Assembly (NCBI RefSeq): GCF_000153165.2
Contig: NC_014472.1
Coordinates: 1,485,501-1,549,500, forward strand
Direction of reading: 5' to 3'
DNA: 64,000 bases
DNA from: Maribacter sp. HTCC2170
Lineage (GTDB): Bacteria; Bacteroidota; Bacteroidia; Flavobacteriales; Flavobacteriaceae
Shown here: piece after piece, positions 36,001 to 44,037 of the stretch
Position numbering within the stretch: position 1 is the stretch's first letter
How the letters are laid out: each line of letters opens with the position of its first letter
The notes under the pieces: generated by a model
The model's input: the letters and a program-made list of their open reading frames with translations, nothing else
Told to the model about the DNA's origin: nothing
The model's database searches: none
Made by a program: the position numbers and the translations under genes

Positions 36001-36709
36001 TTTTCAGAATGCCACGGAGTTGGAAGAGGTAGTACTTACTGAACGAATTATAAAAAATGATATGCCAACAATGCCCTCTACTCTTGGGCAGACACCTGAT
36101 GCTACTTTATATACAAAAGACACTCATGAAACAGCTTTAACCTTAATGGCCTTCATAACAAGATTTGCGGGTGTAACGGTTACAGGGTCCTTTCCTTACA
36201 TTACAGTAAGTGTACGCGGAGGTGGTGCTCCTCTATGGGTGCTTAATGGTAATCCAGTCATTACTGATATTGCACAGTTAAGACCTAGTGTACCTAGTCG
36301 AATTGCCTCAATGGATATCTTAAACGTTGAAAGGGTAGAGCTCCTAAAGGGGCCTTCTGCAGCCATTTGGGGTTCAAGGGGTGGCGATGGAGTCTTTCTC
36401 GTCTATACCAAAAGAGGAGGTAGTGAAACCCTTGACCTTCCGCAATCACCAAGTTTTTCAATTTTTGGGCATGCCGCCAAGAGAGAGTTTTATTCACCGA
36501 AATATGATGCTAATTTTGAAGGAAATGATGTTCCCGACTATCGTGCCACGCTATACTGGAACCCCTCTTTTACCACTGACAGAAATGGTAATGCCCAGTT
36601 GATTTTTTACAATTCTGATAATGCAACACAACTTCAAGTAGACATCGAAGGACTATCAGAATATGGTACCCCTGGTGTTTATCTTAAAACTTTTGGTCAA
36701 AAAGATTAA
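33089..36709 (+). CDS. CarboxypepD_reg-like/MG2-like/Plug protein without a barrel (paralogue 2)
   Basis: 1206 residues. After a signal peptide there is a carboxypeptidase-regulatory-like domain (about 25-110: NGKVIDNATGEPIPYCNI). A second domain of about 300 residues is not present in paralogue 1 (the AFYRQKSKNDDAYSEFSEIIYD region is a family mark of such proteins). From about residue 440 the protein parallels paralogue 1: MG2-like beta domains from NPVEKVYLHIDKELF, the LEEVVLTER box, and a Plug domain (about 985-1110) ending with a short tail. Again no barrel. The first two domains resemble those of SusC-type receptor N-termini. The two genes look like a duplication with domain gain or loss. 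Confidence 0.8.
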   Translation: MGRVTRFLTIFFISVSAFSQTPNPKEINGKVIDNATGEPIPYCNITVESSFTGTASNELGEFVLDVDSLPTKLVFSHLNYEKQQLEISDASDLTINLIPLTNNLDEVVVVDSKRDKYAYELARKAFEKASRNSNKRNYGRAFYRQKSKNDDAYSEFSEIIYDLHYTSKGIGNWEILEGRYALKPGGVHNKNYTLLSRLLTPLQPATDDLIFPMHSDLASFYTVKIIEYISSENGKIAVLWFKPKKNLQIPIFDAEVYVNTSNHEILKIKGDLAHDNLKLVKLTEKNSSWKDYSISYEIVYRQDSVLKSVVDYIKIDQEFDYYKNDSLQYHTTSTSNLTFFEHYIPTSRKKLGGQFRKNKSDWQKLDEIGYNEKFWQDNPIIKRTPVEKEVIDSFEKNGAFGSIFLNSRNQIALMKSNLAGDPFIKEMGKNVGLYNNYNPVEKVYLHIDKELFSAGEDVWYSSYVVLGSHHHFSTGSKVLYVDLIGSENKIIRSQTNEIIGGKCYGSIKLPENLPSGKYQIRSYTDWMRNFESEFFFTRTIEVVTEGGKPQVLSKMEDKIDLQFFPEGGHSVDGLISVMAFKAIGSDGLERKIKGRIVDSQGKFVATLGTMARGSGFFSYKPKSGERYTAILNDGTEFKLPEIMEEGYTMTVNNVNPKSIQVKIQATSLLRKKPFYIVGHLNNKKYYQGKFEFEDLETVSFEIPKNGIPSGVMALTLFDQDKKPWSERVVFVNNQDELVVTAKINQKKFKRRDKVAIDVHVTDTYGRPISAELSMAVTDKGQLVKNQDSGNILTHLLLQSDVKGHISNSGLLFKNQRRSTMHSLDLVMLTHGWRKFQWQDINKNHNTPKKYPFSKGLIISGIAQNLSGKTLDNTTLNVVGKSEENLDMFSAKTSHEGKFSIPNFNFRDSTKLVFNALDKRNAAIDVQIILDTNKINLPLPRHSGFQTNKSTEAIKEYANFSATRKNMRLIYDFQNATELEEVVLTERIIKNDMPTMPSTLGQTPDATLYTKDTHETALTLMAFITRFAGVTVTGSFPYITVSVRGGGAPLWVLNGNPVITDIAQLRPSVPSRIASMDILNVERVELLKGPSAAIWGSRGGDGVFLVYTKRGGSETLDLPQSPSFSIFGHAAKREFYSPKYDANFEGNDVPDYRATLYWNPSFTTDRNGNAQLIFYNSDNATQLQVDIEGLSEYGTPGVYLKTFGQKD

Positions 36710-36913
36710 GTTTCCCGGAAACAAACCACTTAGTTGGTTTTAGATTGATTGAGTTTTGTATCAAAAGCTCCATTGTTCAGATTTCAATCCACGCTTTATC
36801 GATGAAATACCGTCTTAACGTAGATTTGATGGAAACAGGGACAATGAACAAACTACTCGGTTTGTAAATTGTGGATTGAAACTCGTGCTAAAATGACAAT
36901 AAAGTGGTCTGAT

Positions 36914-38017
36914 TTAGATTACTTCGAACAATTTTCCTGGCAATGGCCGAACAACACCTTTCATTTCCATATTCAGTAGCGTAGAGGAAACTTTGAAAAT
37001 TGGCAAATTGCAATCCAAGGCGATACTATCCAATAATTGTTTGCCTTCCTTCTCCAAATATGAATAAATAGCTTTCTCAACCTCATCCAATTCAACGAAC
37101 AACTGTTTTTGAATAGTTTTACCTTCTTTTTCCTCGAGTTCCCAATTCAATAAATAGATTAAATCTGCAGCTGATGTAATCATATGTGCTTTTTGCTGTT
37201 TAATCAAGTTATTGCAGCCAGAACTGTACTTGTCTTGAGCCCTTCCAGGAACGGCAAATACATCACGGTTATAACTGTTTGCAATGTCGGCCGTGACCAG
37301 ACTGCCGCCCTTCTCTGCTGATTCTACAACAATGGTAGCCTCACTCATACCTGCAATAATCCGGTTTCTTTTTAAAAAATTCTCTCTGTCTGGATTACTG
37401 GTGCTCCAAAACTCGGTAAAAAAGCCTCCATTTTTCTCTATCTCCTCAACATATTTTGAATGAACCTTTGGGTATATTTGATTTAATCCGTGGGCCAAAC
37501 ACCCTATGGTCTGCAAACCGTGTTTTATTGCTGTTTTTTGTGCACAAATATCGACCCCATAAGCAAAACCACTCACTATTACAGGGTTAAGTGGTGCCAA
37601 ATCTTCTATTAACTTTTCACAAAACGCAGTGCCGTAACTCGTGACTTTTCGAGTACCAACAATACTTATAGTTTTTTGCTCCTCAAGGTCAATATTGCCC
37701 TTCTTGAACATAATCAATGGGCCGTCAACGCAATGCTTCAAATACTTAGGATATGTACTATCAGTAAAATATGAATAGGAAATGTTATGATCCTGAATGT
37801 ATTTTAATTCATTCTCGGCGGCTTCTTTATGTTCTGAATCATGAAGTCCTTTGATGGTAAAGCTGCCAATCCCATCTATCTTAAGCAGGTTTTGCGATTT
37901 ATCGTTGAAAACAGCCGTTGGACTGCCGCAATGCGAAATAAGTTTTTTAGCCGTGACATCCCCAATATTGGGAATGCTCTGCAGTCTTAAAACCGCAATT
38001 AATTCATCTGTAGTCAT
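36914..38017 (-). CDS. dprA: DNA-processing protein DprA
   Basis: 367 residues. It has an N-terminal helix-hairpin-helix/SAM-like region (1-70), then the Rossmann-type DprA/Smf core with VGTRKVTSYG, SGFAYGVDICAQ and the LAHGLNQIYP segment, and a C-terminal winged-helix part (about 305-367). DprA loads RecA onto incoming single-stranded DNA in natural transformation; its presence fits a competence role, though it is also conserved in non-transformable species. The gene is convergent with the Plug protein and divergent from the HU/SPOR gene. Confidence 0.93.
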   Translation of the reverse strand: MTTDELIAVLRLQSIPNIGDVTAKKLISHCGSPTAVFNDKSQNLLKIDGIGSFTIKGLHDSEHKEAAENELKYIQDHNISYSYFTDSTYPKYLKHCVDGPLIMFKKGNIDLEEQKTISIVGTRKVTSYGTAFCEKLIEDLAPLNPVIVSGFAYGVDICAQKTAIKHGLQTIGCLAHGLNQIYPKVHSKYVEEIEKNGGFFTEFWSTSNPDRENFLKRNRIIAGMSEATIVVESAEKGGSLVTADIANSYNRDVFAVPGRAQDKYSSGCNNLIKQQKAHMITSAADLIYLLNWELEEKEGKTIQKQLFVELDEVEKAIYSYLEKEGKQLLDSIALDCNLPIFKVSSTLLNMEMKGVVRPLPGKLFEVI

Positions 38018-38121
38018 TTATGGTCAGTGCTTAGTTATCCACAAATTACCAAAAATATAATGTTAATAAAAAGTCCATTCCAGCCTATTGATGCTATGAA
38101 TTTTTTACAATATTTGTTGAA

Positions 38122-39072
38122 ATGGTCTTAGAACGCTATATATCAGATTTACTTTACCGTTACAACTGTGTGGTTGTACCTAGTTTTGGTGCATTTTTGT
38201 CCCAACACAAATCGGCGGTGCTCAATAAGAATTCCAACTCATTTTATCCTCCTTCAAAGTCATTGTCCTTTAACAAGCAATTATCATCGAATGATGGTCT
38301 TTTGGTTTCGTACATGGCCGAAATTGAAAATTGCTCCTATGAGGAAATGTTGCAAAAGGTATTGGAAACGGTAAATGAATGGAAGCGTGTATTGGATAAA
38401 GGCGAGCGTTTGACATTAGAGAATATTGGTGATCTGAAATCAAGTAAAGAAGGAAGAATGTTGTTTCAACCTTCTTATCAACTCAACCATTTAACCTCAT
38501 CCTTTGGATTGTCATCATTTGTCTCTGCCCCAATTATCCGGGAAGTCTTGAAAGAAGAGGTAGTTGCAATTGAGGAAAAAGTACCTTTTATTATTACTCC
38601 TGAGCGCAGAAGCGAGTCATCACTAAGACCCTATTTAAAATACGCCGCTATTATTCTTTTAGCGCTTTCAGCAGGATTAACTGGATATAGACTTTATAAT
38701 GAAGGCCTTAACCAGCAACAAATAGTAGTTGAAAAAGCACAGGAAAAAGTTTCAAAAAATATTCAGGAGGCAACTTTCTTTGATACTGCCCCCTTGGAAT
38801 TACCAACATTAAACCTTGAAGTAATAACCAAGAAACCACAATTGGCCATGCACCATATAGTTGCTGGTGTATTTAGATTCAAGCCAAACGCGGATAAAAA
38901 AATACGCCTTTTACAAAGACAAGGTTATGATGCTACTTATCTAGGAACAAATGAGCATGGTTTACATATGGTAACCTATAGTAGCTATACAGATGCCCAA
39001 GAAGCTTTACGGGTTTTAAGGCAAATAAAGAGAAGTCATTCAAAAGATGCTTGGATGAAATCTGTTAGATAG
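38122..39072 (+). CDS. HU-CCDC81-like and SPOR domain membrane protein
   Basis: 316 residues. The N-terminal 125 resemble the bacterial HU-like CCDC81 domain (YNCVVVPSFGAFLSQHK, LENIGDLKSSKEGRMLFQPS). A transmembrane helix lies at about 172-190, and the C-terminal SPOR domain (about 240-312, HHIVAGVFRFKPNADKKIRLLQRQGYD) binds denuded glycan strands of peptidoglycan. This two-domain architecture is specific to Bacteroidota, links the cytoplasm to the septal wall, and is expected at the division site. The frame begins at an ATG; a near -7 element lies just upstream. Confidence 0.82.
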   Translation: MVLERYISDLLYRYNCVVVPSFGAFLSQHKSAVLNKNSNSFYPPSKSLSFNKQLSSNDGLLVSYMAEIENCSYEEMLQKVLETVNEWKRVLDKGERLTLENIGDLKSSKEGRMLFQPSYQLNHLTSSFGLSSFVSAPIIREVLKEEVVAIEEKVPFIITPERRSESSLRPYLKYAAIILLALSAGLTGYRLYNEGLNQQQIVVEKAQEKVSKNIQEATFFDTAPLELPTLNLEVITKKPQLAMHHIVAGVFRFKPNADKKIRLLQRQGYDATYLGTNEHGLHMVTYSSYTDAQEALRVLRQIKRSHSKDAWMKSVR

Positions 39073-39108
39073 ACCCTATTCTGCCCCCTTTACTTTCTTT
39101 CAATAAAT

Positions 39109-39116
39109 TATCTTTG
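39109..39116 (+). promoter_or_regulatory. Candidate -7 element for the acyl-CoA thioesterase gene
   Basis: TATCTTTG matches TAnnTTTG exactly, 14 bp before the ATG at 39131. No well-spaced TTG is present, so support is partial. Confidence 0.4.
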
Positions 39117-39130
39117 TCCAAAACTTGAAT

Positions 39131-39646
39131 ATGCATTCAAAGAATCCCAGTGAATCCCGTACCATAATGACCGATATGGTTCTCCCTAGTGAGACCAACC
39201 CTTTAAATAATCTTTTTGGAGGAGAACTACTAGCACGAATGGACAGAGCTGCAAGTATAGCTGCACGAAGACACAGTCGAAGAATTACTGTCACGGCCTC
39301 TGTAAACCATGTTGCATTCAACCACGCTGTTCCGTTGGGTAGTGTTGTGACTGTTGAAGCTAAGGTTTCACGAGCGTTCAACACCTCTATGGAAGTATAT
39401 ATTGATGTTTGGATGGAAGACCGTTATAACGGCAAACGTTCAAAGGCCAATGAGGCTATTTATACGTTCGTGGCCGTTGATGAAACTGGCAAACCAACTG
39501 AAGTACCTGCTATTGAGCCTGAGACTGAATTGGAAAAAGAACGTTTCGCCGCAGCTTTGCGCAGAAAGCAATTGAGTTTGGTACTTGCCGGCAAAATGAA
39601 ACCCAATGAGGCCACGGAGCTAAGAGCCTTATTTATGGGTGAATAG
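39131..39646 (+). CDS. Acyl-CoA thioesterase, hotdog fold
   Basis: 171 residues from the ATG at 39131 (the frame also opens at a TTG two codons upstream). It is a single hotdog domain related to YciA and the BACH acyl-CoA hydrolases: FGGELLARMDRAASIAARRHSRR carries the conserved N-terminal helix, and VNHVAFNHAVPLGSVV the following strand. The enzyme hydrolyses the thioester of acyl-CoAs in the cytoplasm. Length suggests a homohexamer as in the family. The gene appears monocistronic. Confidence 0.88.
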   Translation: MHSKNPSESRTIMTDMVLPSETNPLNNLFGGELLARMDRAASIAARRHSRRITVTASVNHVAFNHAVPLGSVVTVEAKVSRAFNTSMEVYIDVWMEDRYNGKRSKANEAIYTFVAVDETGKPTEVPAIEPETELEKERFAAALRRKQLSLVLAGKMKPNEATELRALFMGE

Positions 39647-39662
39647 TCTGTTTTAAATAAAA

Positions 39663-40511
39663 CTAGAAATCAAAATTATCGGGGTCAGGGCCAAATCTTT
39701 GCCCTTTTTCCAAACCATCCAAATAAGCGACCTCGTCATTCGAAAGTTCAAAATCGAAGATATCAGCGTTGTCTATTATGCGTTCTTTTTTAGAAGATTT
39801 AGGAATGGTTATCACACCTTTTTGCAAATCCCAACGTAGAACTACTTGAGCAGGAGATTTGCCATGCCTTTCCCCTATTTCTTTGATGCTGTCCAAATTA
39901 AAGATTCGACCTTGCATCATAGGAGACCAGGCCTCATATTGTATGTTATTGGTATTACAAAAATCGATTAAGTTTTGTTGAACCAGATATGGATGAAACT
40001 CCATTTGATTGACCATCGGTACAATTTCAGCTGTACCCAACAAATCTTCCAAATGGTGTTGTAAAAAATTACTTACTCCTATAGCCTTAACTTTTTTCTC
40101 TTTATATAACTGTTCCAAAGCCCTCCAAGTTTCTTTATACTTGCCTTTAGTTGGCCAATGTACAAGGTATAAATCCAAATAATCCAACCCAAGTCTATTT
40201 AGGCTATCGTCAAAAGCTTTCAACGTGCTTTCATAGCCTTGGTCTGCATTCCACACTTTACTTACGACAAAAATTTCTTCCCTTTTAATTCCACTTTGCT
40301 TAATACCTTCTCCAACTCCCTCCTCATTATTATAGATTGATGCAGTGTCAATATGCCTATAGCCGGTTTTAATAGCCCACTTTACCGCATTTATAACTTC
40401 TTGCCCATCTTCAGACAAATACACCCCTAATCCAAAATAAGGCATTTGAACACCGTTGTGTAGTTTGAAGGTTCCTGCTAAATTGGTAATAGTCTTTTTT
40501 TCGAAGGTCAT
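39663..40511 (-). CDS. Aldo/keto reductase
   Basis: A 282-residue NADPH-dependent reductase with the family (beta/alpha)8 barrel. The catalytic tetrad is D55, Y60 (DTASIYNNE), K85 (VVSKVW) and H118 (LVHWP). The NADP-binding segment ITIPKSSKKERIIDNADIFDFELS near the C-terminus is standard for the 2,5-diketo-D-gluconate reductase branch (AKR5). The physiological substrate is unknown. Ends nine bases before the EnvC-like gene begins on the same strand side, so it could be last in that operon. Confidence 0.9.
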   Translation of the reverse strand: MTFEKKTITNLAGTFKLHNGVQMPYFGLGVYLSEDGQEVINAVKWAIKTGYRHIDTASIYNNEEGVGEGIKQSGIKREEIFVVSKVWNADQGYESTLKAFDDSLNRLGLDYLDLYLVHWPTKGKYKETWRALEQLYKEKKVKAIGVSNFLQHHLEDLLGTAEIVPMVNQMEFHPYLVQQNLIDFCNTNNIQYEAWSPMMQGRIFNLDSIKEIGERHGKSPAQVVLRWDLQKGVITIPKSSKKERIIDNADIFDFELSNDEVAYLDGLEKGQRFGPDPDNFDF

Positions 40512-40520
40512 TTTAAATGA

Positions 40521-41762
40521 TTAAAGTTGATAAACCCATTCCTCGGGGTTTAGACGTGAGGTATCTTGATAAAGGTAGAATTTTAGGCGAGTCTGACCAT
40601 TAGACCGATTGGTATAAATTTTACCAAGCTCAGATTTAATGGCAACTTTATCTCCTTTTTTTACATATAGGTCAGATAGATTGTAATAGGTGCTGATAAA
40701 ATTCCCATGTTTTATCTGAACACCTTTATTACCCCCTGGCACCGATAGAATAGCAATTACTTCGCCTTCAAAAATAGCTCTTGCTGTTGCCCCTTCATCG
40801 GTAGTTATGATTACCCCATTGCTCTGATGCTTTATTCCAGGGTACACCGCATCTTTATAAACCCCAAAACCTTGACTCTTTATTCCCTTTTCAACGGGCC
40901 AAATGAGTTTCCCCTTATTAGCCGAGAAATTGTTGGCTACCAATGTGGCTTCTGGCGTTAGAAAGAATTTATTGGCAGAGGTTCGTCTAGTTTTTCCCGC
41001 TCCTGAATTTTTATTGGAAGCAGCAATTGCCGTACGAATCAATTTTTCAATTTGTCTATCTATCTTGCGAGCCTCCCTTTTTTTCTTTTGAATAGCAGAT
41101 GCGTACTTACTTTCATTTTGACGAATGCTTCCCAGTAATGTCTTTTGGGATTTCATTTCTTTCATTAATTCCGCCTTCGCACGATTGTTTGTTGCTATCA
41201 ATTGGTCTTTCTCTTTGCGCTGAGCGGTTAAATCAACATTCAATTGTGTAAGTTCGTCTGTTTTGACCATAATCTGCTCTCCCTGTTCTTTGCGGTACTG
41301 CGTATACTGTTTCATGTACTGCATGCGCTTGAATGCCTGAAAAAAATTCTCGGAGGATAACAGAAACATTAATCTGCTTTGCTGCGATTTATTTTGATAC
41401 GATTTCCGAATCATAGTAGCATATTCCTCCTTAAGCAATTTTAAATCCTCACGAAGTTTTGAGATATTTCGAATATTGGCATTGATTTGCCTATTCAATA
41501 AATTTGATTGTTGATTGGTGACTCGAATCAACTGTTGCCGAACATTTATCTTTTTGTCCAAGGCCTCCATCTGATCCAATACATTGCCCCTTTCTTTCTT
41601 TTCGGCAAAGAGTAGGCGATTAATTTCATTTATCTCTTTTTGAAGCTGTTCACGTTTGACCTCCAATGCTTTTTGTTCATTGGTTTGGGCGTAAACGTTC
41701 CCTAATGACAAAAAAGTCAAAAGCAGTACTAAGCAAAAAAGTGAAACTTGTTTATAGGGCAT
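40521..41762 (-). CDS. EnvC-like murein hydrolase activator with degenerate LytM domain
   Basis: 413 residues. A signal peptide ends near NVYAQ, then a long coiled coil (about 28-245, rich in E, K, Q and R) and a C-terminal M23/LytM-like domain (about 285-410). The metal ligands of active M23 peptidases are incomplete: the first motif is HQSNGV with the Asp absent, and the later HxH is YYNL. So the domain is probably non-catalytic and regulates an amidase, as E. coli EnvC does for AmiA/AmiB. It overlaps the DUF4292 gene by 11 bases. Confidence 0.83.
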   Translation of the reverse strand: MPYKQVSLFCLVLLLTFLSLGNVYAQTNEQKALEVKREQLQKEINEINRLLFAEKKERGNVLDQMEALDKKINVRQQLIRVTNQQSNLLNRQINANIRNISKLREDLKLLKEEYATMIRKSYQNKSQQSRLMFLLSSENFFQAFKRMQYMKQYTQYRKEQGEQIMVKTDELTQLNVDLTAQRKEKDQLIATNNRAKAELMKEMKSQKTLLGSIRQNESKYASAIQKKKREARKIDRQIEKLIRTAIAASNKNSGAGKTRRTSANKFFLTPEATLVANNFSANKGKLIWPVEKGIKSQGFGVYKDAVYPGIKHQSNGVIITTDEGATARAIFEGEVIAILSVPGGNKGVQIKHGNFISTYYNLSDLYVKKGDKVAIKSELGKIYTNRSNGQTRLKFYLYQDTSRLNPEEWVYQL

Positions 41763-42537
41763 TAGTGTCTATAGTGATCTTTTTAAAACCTTTTGGTATT
41801 TTATATGGAAAGTTCAACGATCCATTGAATTCAATATTACGATAATCTATGTTGATAATACTCTCAGTATTGACCTCCACTGCAGTAACCACAATCTCAT
41901 TGGGCAGAATCTTTTTATCTATTTTTTGATAGTTCTTGTACTCAATGTCCAATAAGCGTTTCTTTAAGGGTTGAGATAGCTGTTGAGAGGATATTTTAAA
42001 ATTCTCAGGTTCAATCCTATACATGGTTTTGAACAAAGTCAATGGCTTTTTTGGGTTTAGAATATAGCCAGTTGATGCAATTGATGCTTCATATTTGTCT
42101 TTTCTCAAATCAAAAAGTGCCTGGCCCAAAAGCAGATTTTGGAGTTTATCAAAATCCAATTCAGTCCCTAACATATTACTCAAATATGAAAAATCACCAT
42201 CAAAATACTCGTTTTGCAACTTATTGTAAAAAGAAACCCTATTGGGTGTAACGTAGGCTTTGACCACACCGAAAGGCGCGCTGATCCAAATGGCCTTGTC
42301 TTTTTCCATTCGCAAGCTAACTGTTGTGCTTTTTGAGGATTCCCCATCAAAATACCCAATCTTCATCCTGCCCCTTAAGGTTTTAAAATTTATCTGATTT
42401 TGATAGTGTGTTCGAATAATAGCCTTTGCAGACATATTTTCATCAACCGTACCATCTGAAACAAGTTTTTTGGATTTGCAGGAAAATATTAGCAGTACAA
42501 TAACACTGAGCTGTGCCCATCGAATAAAAGTAGTCAT
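41752..42537 (-). CDS. DUF4292 lipoprotein
   Basis: 261 residues with a lipoprotein signal (lipobox IFSC, lipidated C20, then KSKK). The mature part is a beta-rich domain with the typical MKIGYFDGESSKSTTVSLRMEKD and IWISAPFG segments of DUF4292, a family with a LolA/LolB-like lipoprotein-carrier fold. It might help lipoprotein or outer-membrane traffic. It sits between a TPR gene (three bases away) and the EnvC-like gene (overlapping), a gene order recurring in Flavobacteriaceae, so it is part of a cell-envelope operon. Confidence 0.8.
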   Translation of the reverse strand: MTTFIRWAQLSVIVLLIFSCKSKKLVSDGTVDENMSAKAIIRTHYQNQINFKTLRGRMKIGYFDGESSKSTTVSLRMEKDKAIWISAPFGVVKAYVTPNRVSFYNKLQNEYFDGDFSYLSNMLGTELDFDKLQNLLLGQALFDLRKDKYEASIASTGYILNPKKPLTLFKTMYRIEPENFKISSQQLSQPLKKRLLDIEYKNYQKIDKKILPNEIVVTAVEVNTESIINIDYRNIEFNGSLNFPYKIPKGFKKITIDTNAL

Positions 42538-42540
42538 AGT

Positions 42541-43473
42541 CTAAAACCCGGGTTTTATCATTCGAAGATACGTATTTGCCTTCGAAGAATTATTCAAGGC
42601 CGTATGTGCATCGACCAATTCTTGATATATATTGTTCAACAATGGCACATCATCAAGCATATAATCCAAAGCAGCTTCTAAGATTTCTATGGCCTCTTTG
42701 TGTTTTGCACTTTTATTCAAAGCGTGCCCATTCAAATAATAAAAATAGGGTTGGGAGGGGTAATTCTCTATTGCTTCTTCACTTTGTTGAACCAATTCCG
42801 AAATTTTGTTTTGAACCATTAATTCGGTCAATCTTGTCTTAAGTTCCTTTAAGGGGTACGTCTTGACTTCAATTGGAACAGGAGCATTTTTATTTTCTCT
42901 TCTTACTTCATTCTCCTTAATTGAATCGTTTATTTTCGAAGTTAAATCTTGTTTAAAAGATGACTTCTTAACCTCTGATAGTATTGCCAATGCATTTTGA
43001 TAGTTCTTCTGCCTAAAATAAATCAATGCCAGATTTTCTTTAAGTTTGTTATTGCTCCAAGGAATGCCCAGATTCTCCTGATCTAAAGAACTACCCTGCA
43101 TTTGTATCGTCTGGACCATGGTGTCAAGATACCAGAGATTGGTGGGTTCTGCCAAAAGTGCTGAAAGTGCATAATCCTGAGCGGAAATATATTGTTTATC
43201 GACCAAATAGACTTTGGCCAATTCATGATCGACCACGTGGTTTTTTGCATCCAGCAACTTGCATTCCAATAGCAAATTGATGGCCTTGTCATAATTTTCA
43301 ATTCCCTTTTGCTTTAACGCTTCAAAGAAATTTTCTTGAAAAGAATCGGAATATTCCTCTAGAAAGACTTCGGCACTATCTTCAATATTGATTTCTTGGT
43401 CTTGAGCAACAACCAAAAAGGTATTTAGCATAAATGCCATTAACAATACCGATACCGATTGTACTTTTTTCAT
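42541..43473 (-). CDS. Tetratricopeptide-repeat periplasmic protein
   Basis: 310 residues with a signal peptide (MKKVQSVSVLLMAFMLNTFLVVAQ). Several helical repeats with the TPR pattern follow (KQKGIENYDKAINLLLECKLLDAKN, VYLVDKQYISAQDYALSALL, NYQNALAIL, AKHKEAIEILEAALDY). TPRs bind other proteins, so this is a likely scaffold in the periplasm or at the outer membrane. It is the upstream gene of the TPR-DUF4292-EnvC run. No enzyme motif is present, and no partner can be named from the sequence. Confidence 0.8.
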   Translation of the reverse strand: MKKVQSVSVLLMAFMLNTFLVVAQDQEINIEDSAEVFLEEYSDSFQENFFEALKQKGIENYDKAINLLLECKLLDAKNHVVDHELAKVYLVDKQYISAQDYALSALLAEPTNLWYLDTMVQTIQMQGSSLDQENLGIPWSNNKLKENLALIYFRQKNYQNALAILSEVKKSSFKQDLTSKINDSIKENEVRRENKNAPVPIEVKTYPLKELKTRLTELMVQNKISELVQQSEEAIENYPSQPYFYYLNGHALNKSAKHKEAIEILEAALDYMLDDVPLLNNIYQELVDAHTALNNSSKANTYLRMIKPGF

Positions 43474-43602
43474 TCTAGTCTTAATGAATTACTCTTTGAA
43501 ATGAATAACGAAGTAAAATTATCAATAAGTATTCCAGAGCCCTTCTGTTTTTTGTTAAAACACCCTTAAAGAAACCCTTAACTGATTAAAGCCTACCTAA
43601 AA

Positions 43603-44037
43603 CTACTTTGTGCCTGTACTTCCAAAACCGCCAGCACCTCTTGAAGTATCCGATAGCTCTTTTACCTCTTGCCACTCGGCACGTTCGTGTTTTGCAATAA
43701 CCAATTGTGCCACCCGTTCCCCGTTTTCAATGACGAAGGGATCATTTGATAAATTTACTAGTATAACCCCTATTTCACCTCTATAGTCCGCATCTACCGT
43801 TCCTGGAGCATTTAGTACTGTTATGCCTTTTTTTGCAGCCAGACCGCTCCTAGGGCGAACTTGCGCCTCATATCCAATGGGTAATTCAATAAACAAACCG
43901 GTTTTGACTATTGTGCGTTCTAAAGGTTGTAAAGTTATTGTGTCCGTGCTATTTGCCCTCAAATCCATACCAGCCGAAGCAATAGTTTCATAATGTGGCA
44001 GGGCATGGGCAGATTTATTAATTATTTTAATATTCAT
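43603..44037 (-). CDS. dut: dUTP diphosphatase
   Basis: A 144-residue homotrimeric dUTPase that hydrolyses dUTP to dUMP and keeps uracil out of DNA. All five motifs are visible: AGMDLRA (1), [11 protein letters not shown] (2), [16 protein letters not shown] (3, with the catalytic Asp), GERVAQLVI (4) and [10 protein letters not shown] (5). It overlaps the flippase gene by four bases (ATGA), so it is translationally coupled to it, as often seen in Flavobacteriaceae. Confidence 0.96.
   Translation of the reverse strand: MNIKIINKSAHALPHYETIASAGMDLRANSTDTITLQPLERTIVKTGLFIELPIGYEAQVRPRSGLAAKKGITVLNAPGTVDADYRGEIGVILVNLSNDPFVIENGERVAQLVIAKHERAEWQEVKELSDTSRGAGGFGSTGTK

Noticed and set aside
36724-36741. 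AAACCACTTAGTTGGTTT, matching the AAACC-N8-GGTTT pattern of the TetR operators.
   Set aside because: It is in a 3' intergenic region more than 20 kb from the TetR locus, between convergent genes, so control by that TetR is unlikely. It could be a weak hairpin terminator of the Plug gene.
36782-36881. TTTCAATCCAC and GTGGATTGAAA arms, resembling the ends of some CRISPR repeats, 78 bp apart in the convergent gap.
   Set aside because: There is one inverted pair only, with no direct repeat series, no equal-length spacers and no cas gene. An 11-bp inverted pair at that distance is expected a few times by chance in 64 kb.
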